NCBI GenBank assembly: GCA_001600695.1
Contig: BCKQ01000012.1
Coordinates: 24,096 to 88,095 of the forward strand
Length of the DNA stretch: 64,000 bases
Direction of reading: 5' to 3'
Source: Ascoidea asiatica
Lineage: Eukaryota > Ascomycota > Saccharomycetes > Ascoideales > Ascoideaceae
Each line of letters starts with the position of its first letter. Within the stretch, counting starts at the first letter, position 1. This document shows positions 63,371 through 64,000 of this stretch, piece after piece. A program made the position numbers and the translations under genes. The notes under the pieces are model-generated. The model saw only the letters and a program-made list of their open reading frames with translations, had not been told where the DNA came from and ran no database searches.

Positions 63371-64000
63371 ATTGATATTCTTATATTCTTTTCTAAATAT
63401 CTAGAATCATAAACACTATTTATTTCACCTAACTATTAACAGATGACAATTTAAATAGTTTATATATTGGGTATAACTAACTATCTTTCAAATCAGATCT
63501 AAGAAGTTATTGCCTTACTTTATCTGTTTCTGTTTCTGTTTCCTTGGTTCATCCAAAGCAAGAAAAGAAGATCAAATGAATCAATTAAACCATTAAAATC
63601 AAATAATTCTGCTTCAACTCAACTAAAATAAAGAATCTTTTTTTCTGGCTAAAAACTTTGACCTGTGCAATTTTAGACCAAAAAAACTGAACTTCGCCCA
63701 CTTTGAACTCGCAGCATTCCCCGATTGTGCTGAAAAGAAGCCAAACTAACTGGAAAGGGACCTCTCGTAAAATTATTTTTAGCTTCCTCCATTTTTTTTC
63801 CTTAAATACAATTTAGGTGCTTATCTCAAATAAAGCTTTATCAACTTTGGATTTGGAAGATTTTTTTAATTTCTAGAAATCATGTACCACCACTTTCACA
63901 ACAGAAGCTCAATTAGCTTAAATATAGCTTATTATCAGGGTATAGTAGAACACTAGAGCCTTTAAATAAATATCAAAAGGTCTTTTTTATCAAACTACCT
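63371..64000. promoter_or_regulatory. Upstream region of the yapsin-like gene
   Basis: No gene seen. AT-rich next to the start; three TTTCTG units (TCTGTTTCTGTTTC) near 63520-63540; a GC-richer patch at about 63680-63770 (CTCGCAGCATTCCCCGATTG). The window ends before any further gene can be identified. Confidence 0.4.

Noticed and set aside
1-64000. CRISPR array, insertion sequence or integrated virus
   Set aside because: No array of equal repeats with unique spacers, no transposase or reverse-transcriptase motifs, and no long terminal repeats were seen; the window is eukaryotic.

Overview
The window is very AT-rich nuclear DNA of an ascomycete yeast (Saccharomycotina). The support for this is as follows. 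Long intron-less ORFs carry orthologs of KRR1, RTT107, GMH1, MSS116, VTS1 and CIN1. There is a nuclear Zn2Cys6 regulator and a tRNA-Gln with Pol III signals. The proteins are dominated by Asn, Lys, Ile and Leu, with AT-ending codons. A nuclear gene for complex I subunit NDUFB8/ASHI is present, so the yeast keeps complex I; this argues against Saccharomyces and its close relatives and against Hanseniaspora. I cannot name the species, and I could not settle how CUG is decoded.

The window has two halves. Positions 1 to about 20,000 are gene-poor and full of relics: a 4.2-kb broken low-complexity gene (1139-5390), a second relic (6701-7568), membrane-protein and nuclear-protein-like fragments (12712-13747), a small gene with a stop before its end (14563-14976), and two recognisable cell-wall relics lying tail to tail. 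These two are a beta-mannosyltransferase (BMT family, 16340-18419) and a GPI-type exo-1,3-beta-glucanase (GH5, 18574-19725). One large intact ORF (8204-11281) sits among them. Many of the stops can be explained by single C-to-T or G-to-A changes at Trp or Gln codons.

From 21,267 to 63,370 the DNA is gene-dense, with intact genes on both strands. In order they are: a Zn2Cys6 transcription factor; a 1266-residue protein that I read as four tandem degenerate RhoGAP-like modules; GMH1 (UNC-50 family) overlapping RTT107 tail to tail; KRR1, divergent from RTT107; NDUFB8; tRNA-Gln; a coiled-coil protein with 65-residue repeats; VTS1; mitochondrial DEAD-box helicase MSS116; tubulin cofactor D (CIN1); an acidic unknown; an FHA protein with a hydrophobic C-terminal tail; and a yapsin-like GPI protein that has lost both catalytic aspartates.

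The genes do not form one pathway; this is an ordinary mixed yeast neighbourhood. Shared themes are the cell surface (BMT and GH5 relics, dead aspartic protease), mitochondria (NDUFB8, MSS116), RNA and ribosomes (KRR1, VTS1, MSS116) and the cytoskeleton (CIN1, RhoGAP-like protein). A recurring oddity is that intergenic DNA upstream of several genes is clearly GC-richer than the coding DNA. The strongest candidates for something undescribed are the four-module RhoGAP-like protein and the intact pseudoprotease.
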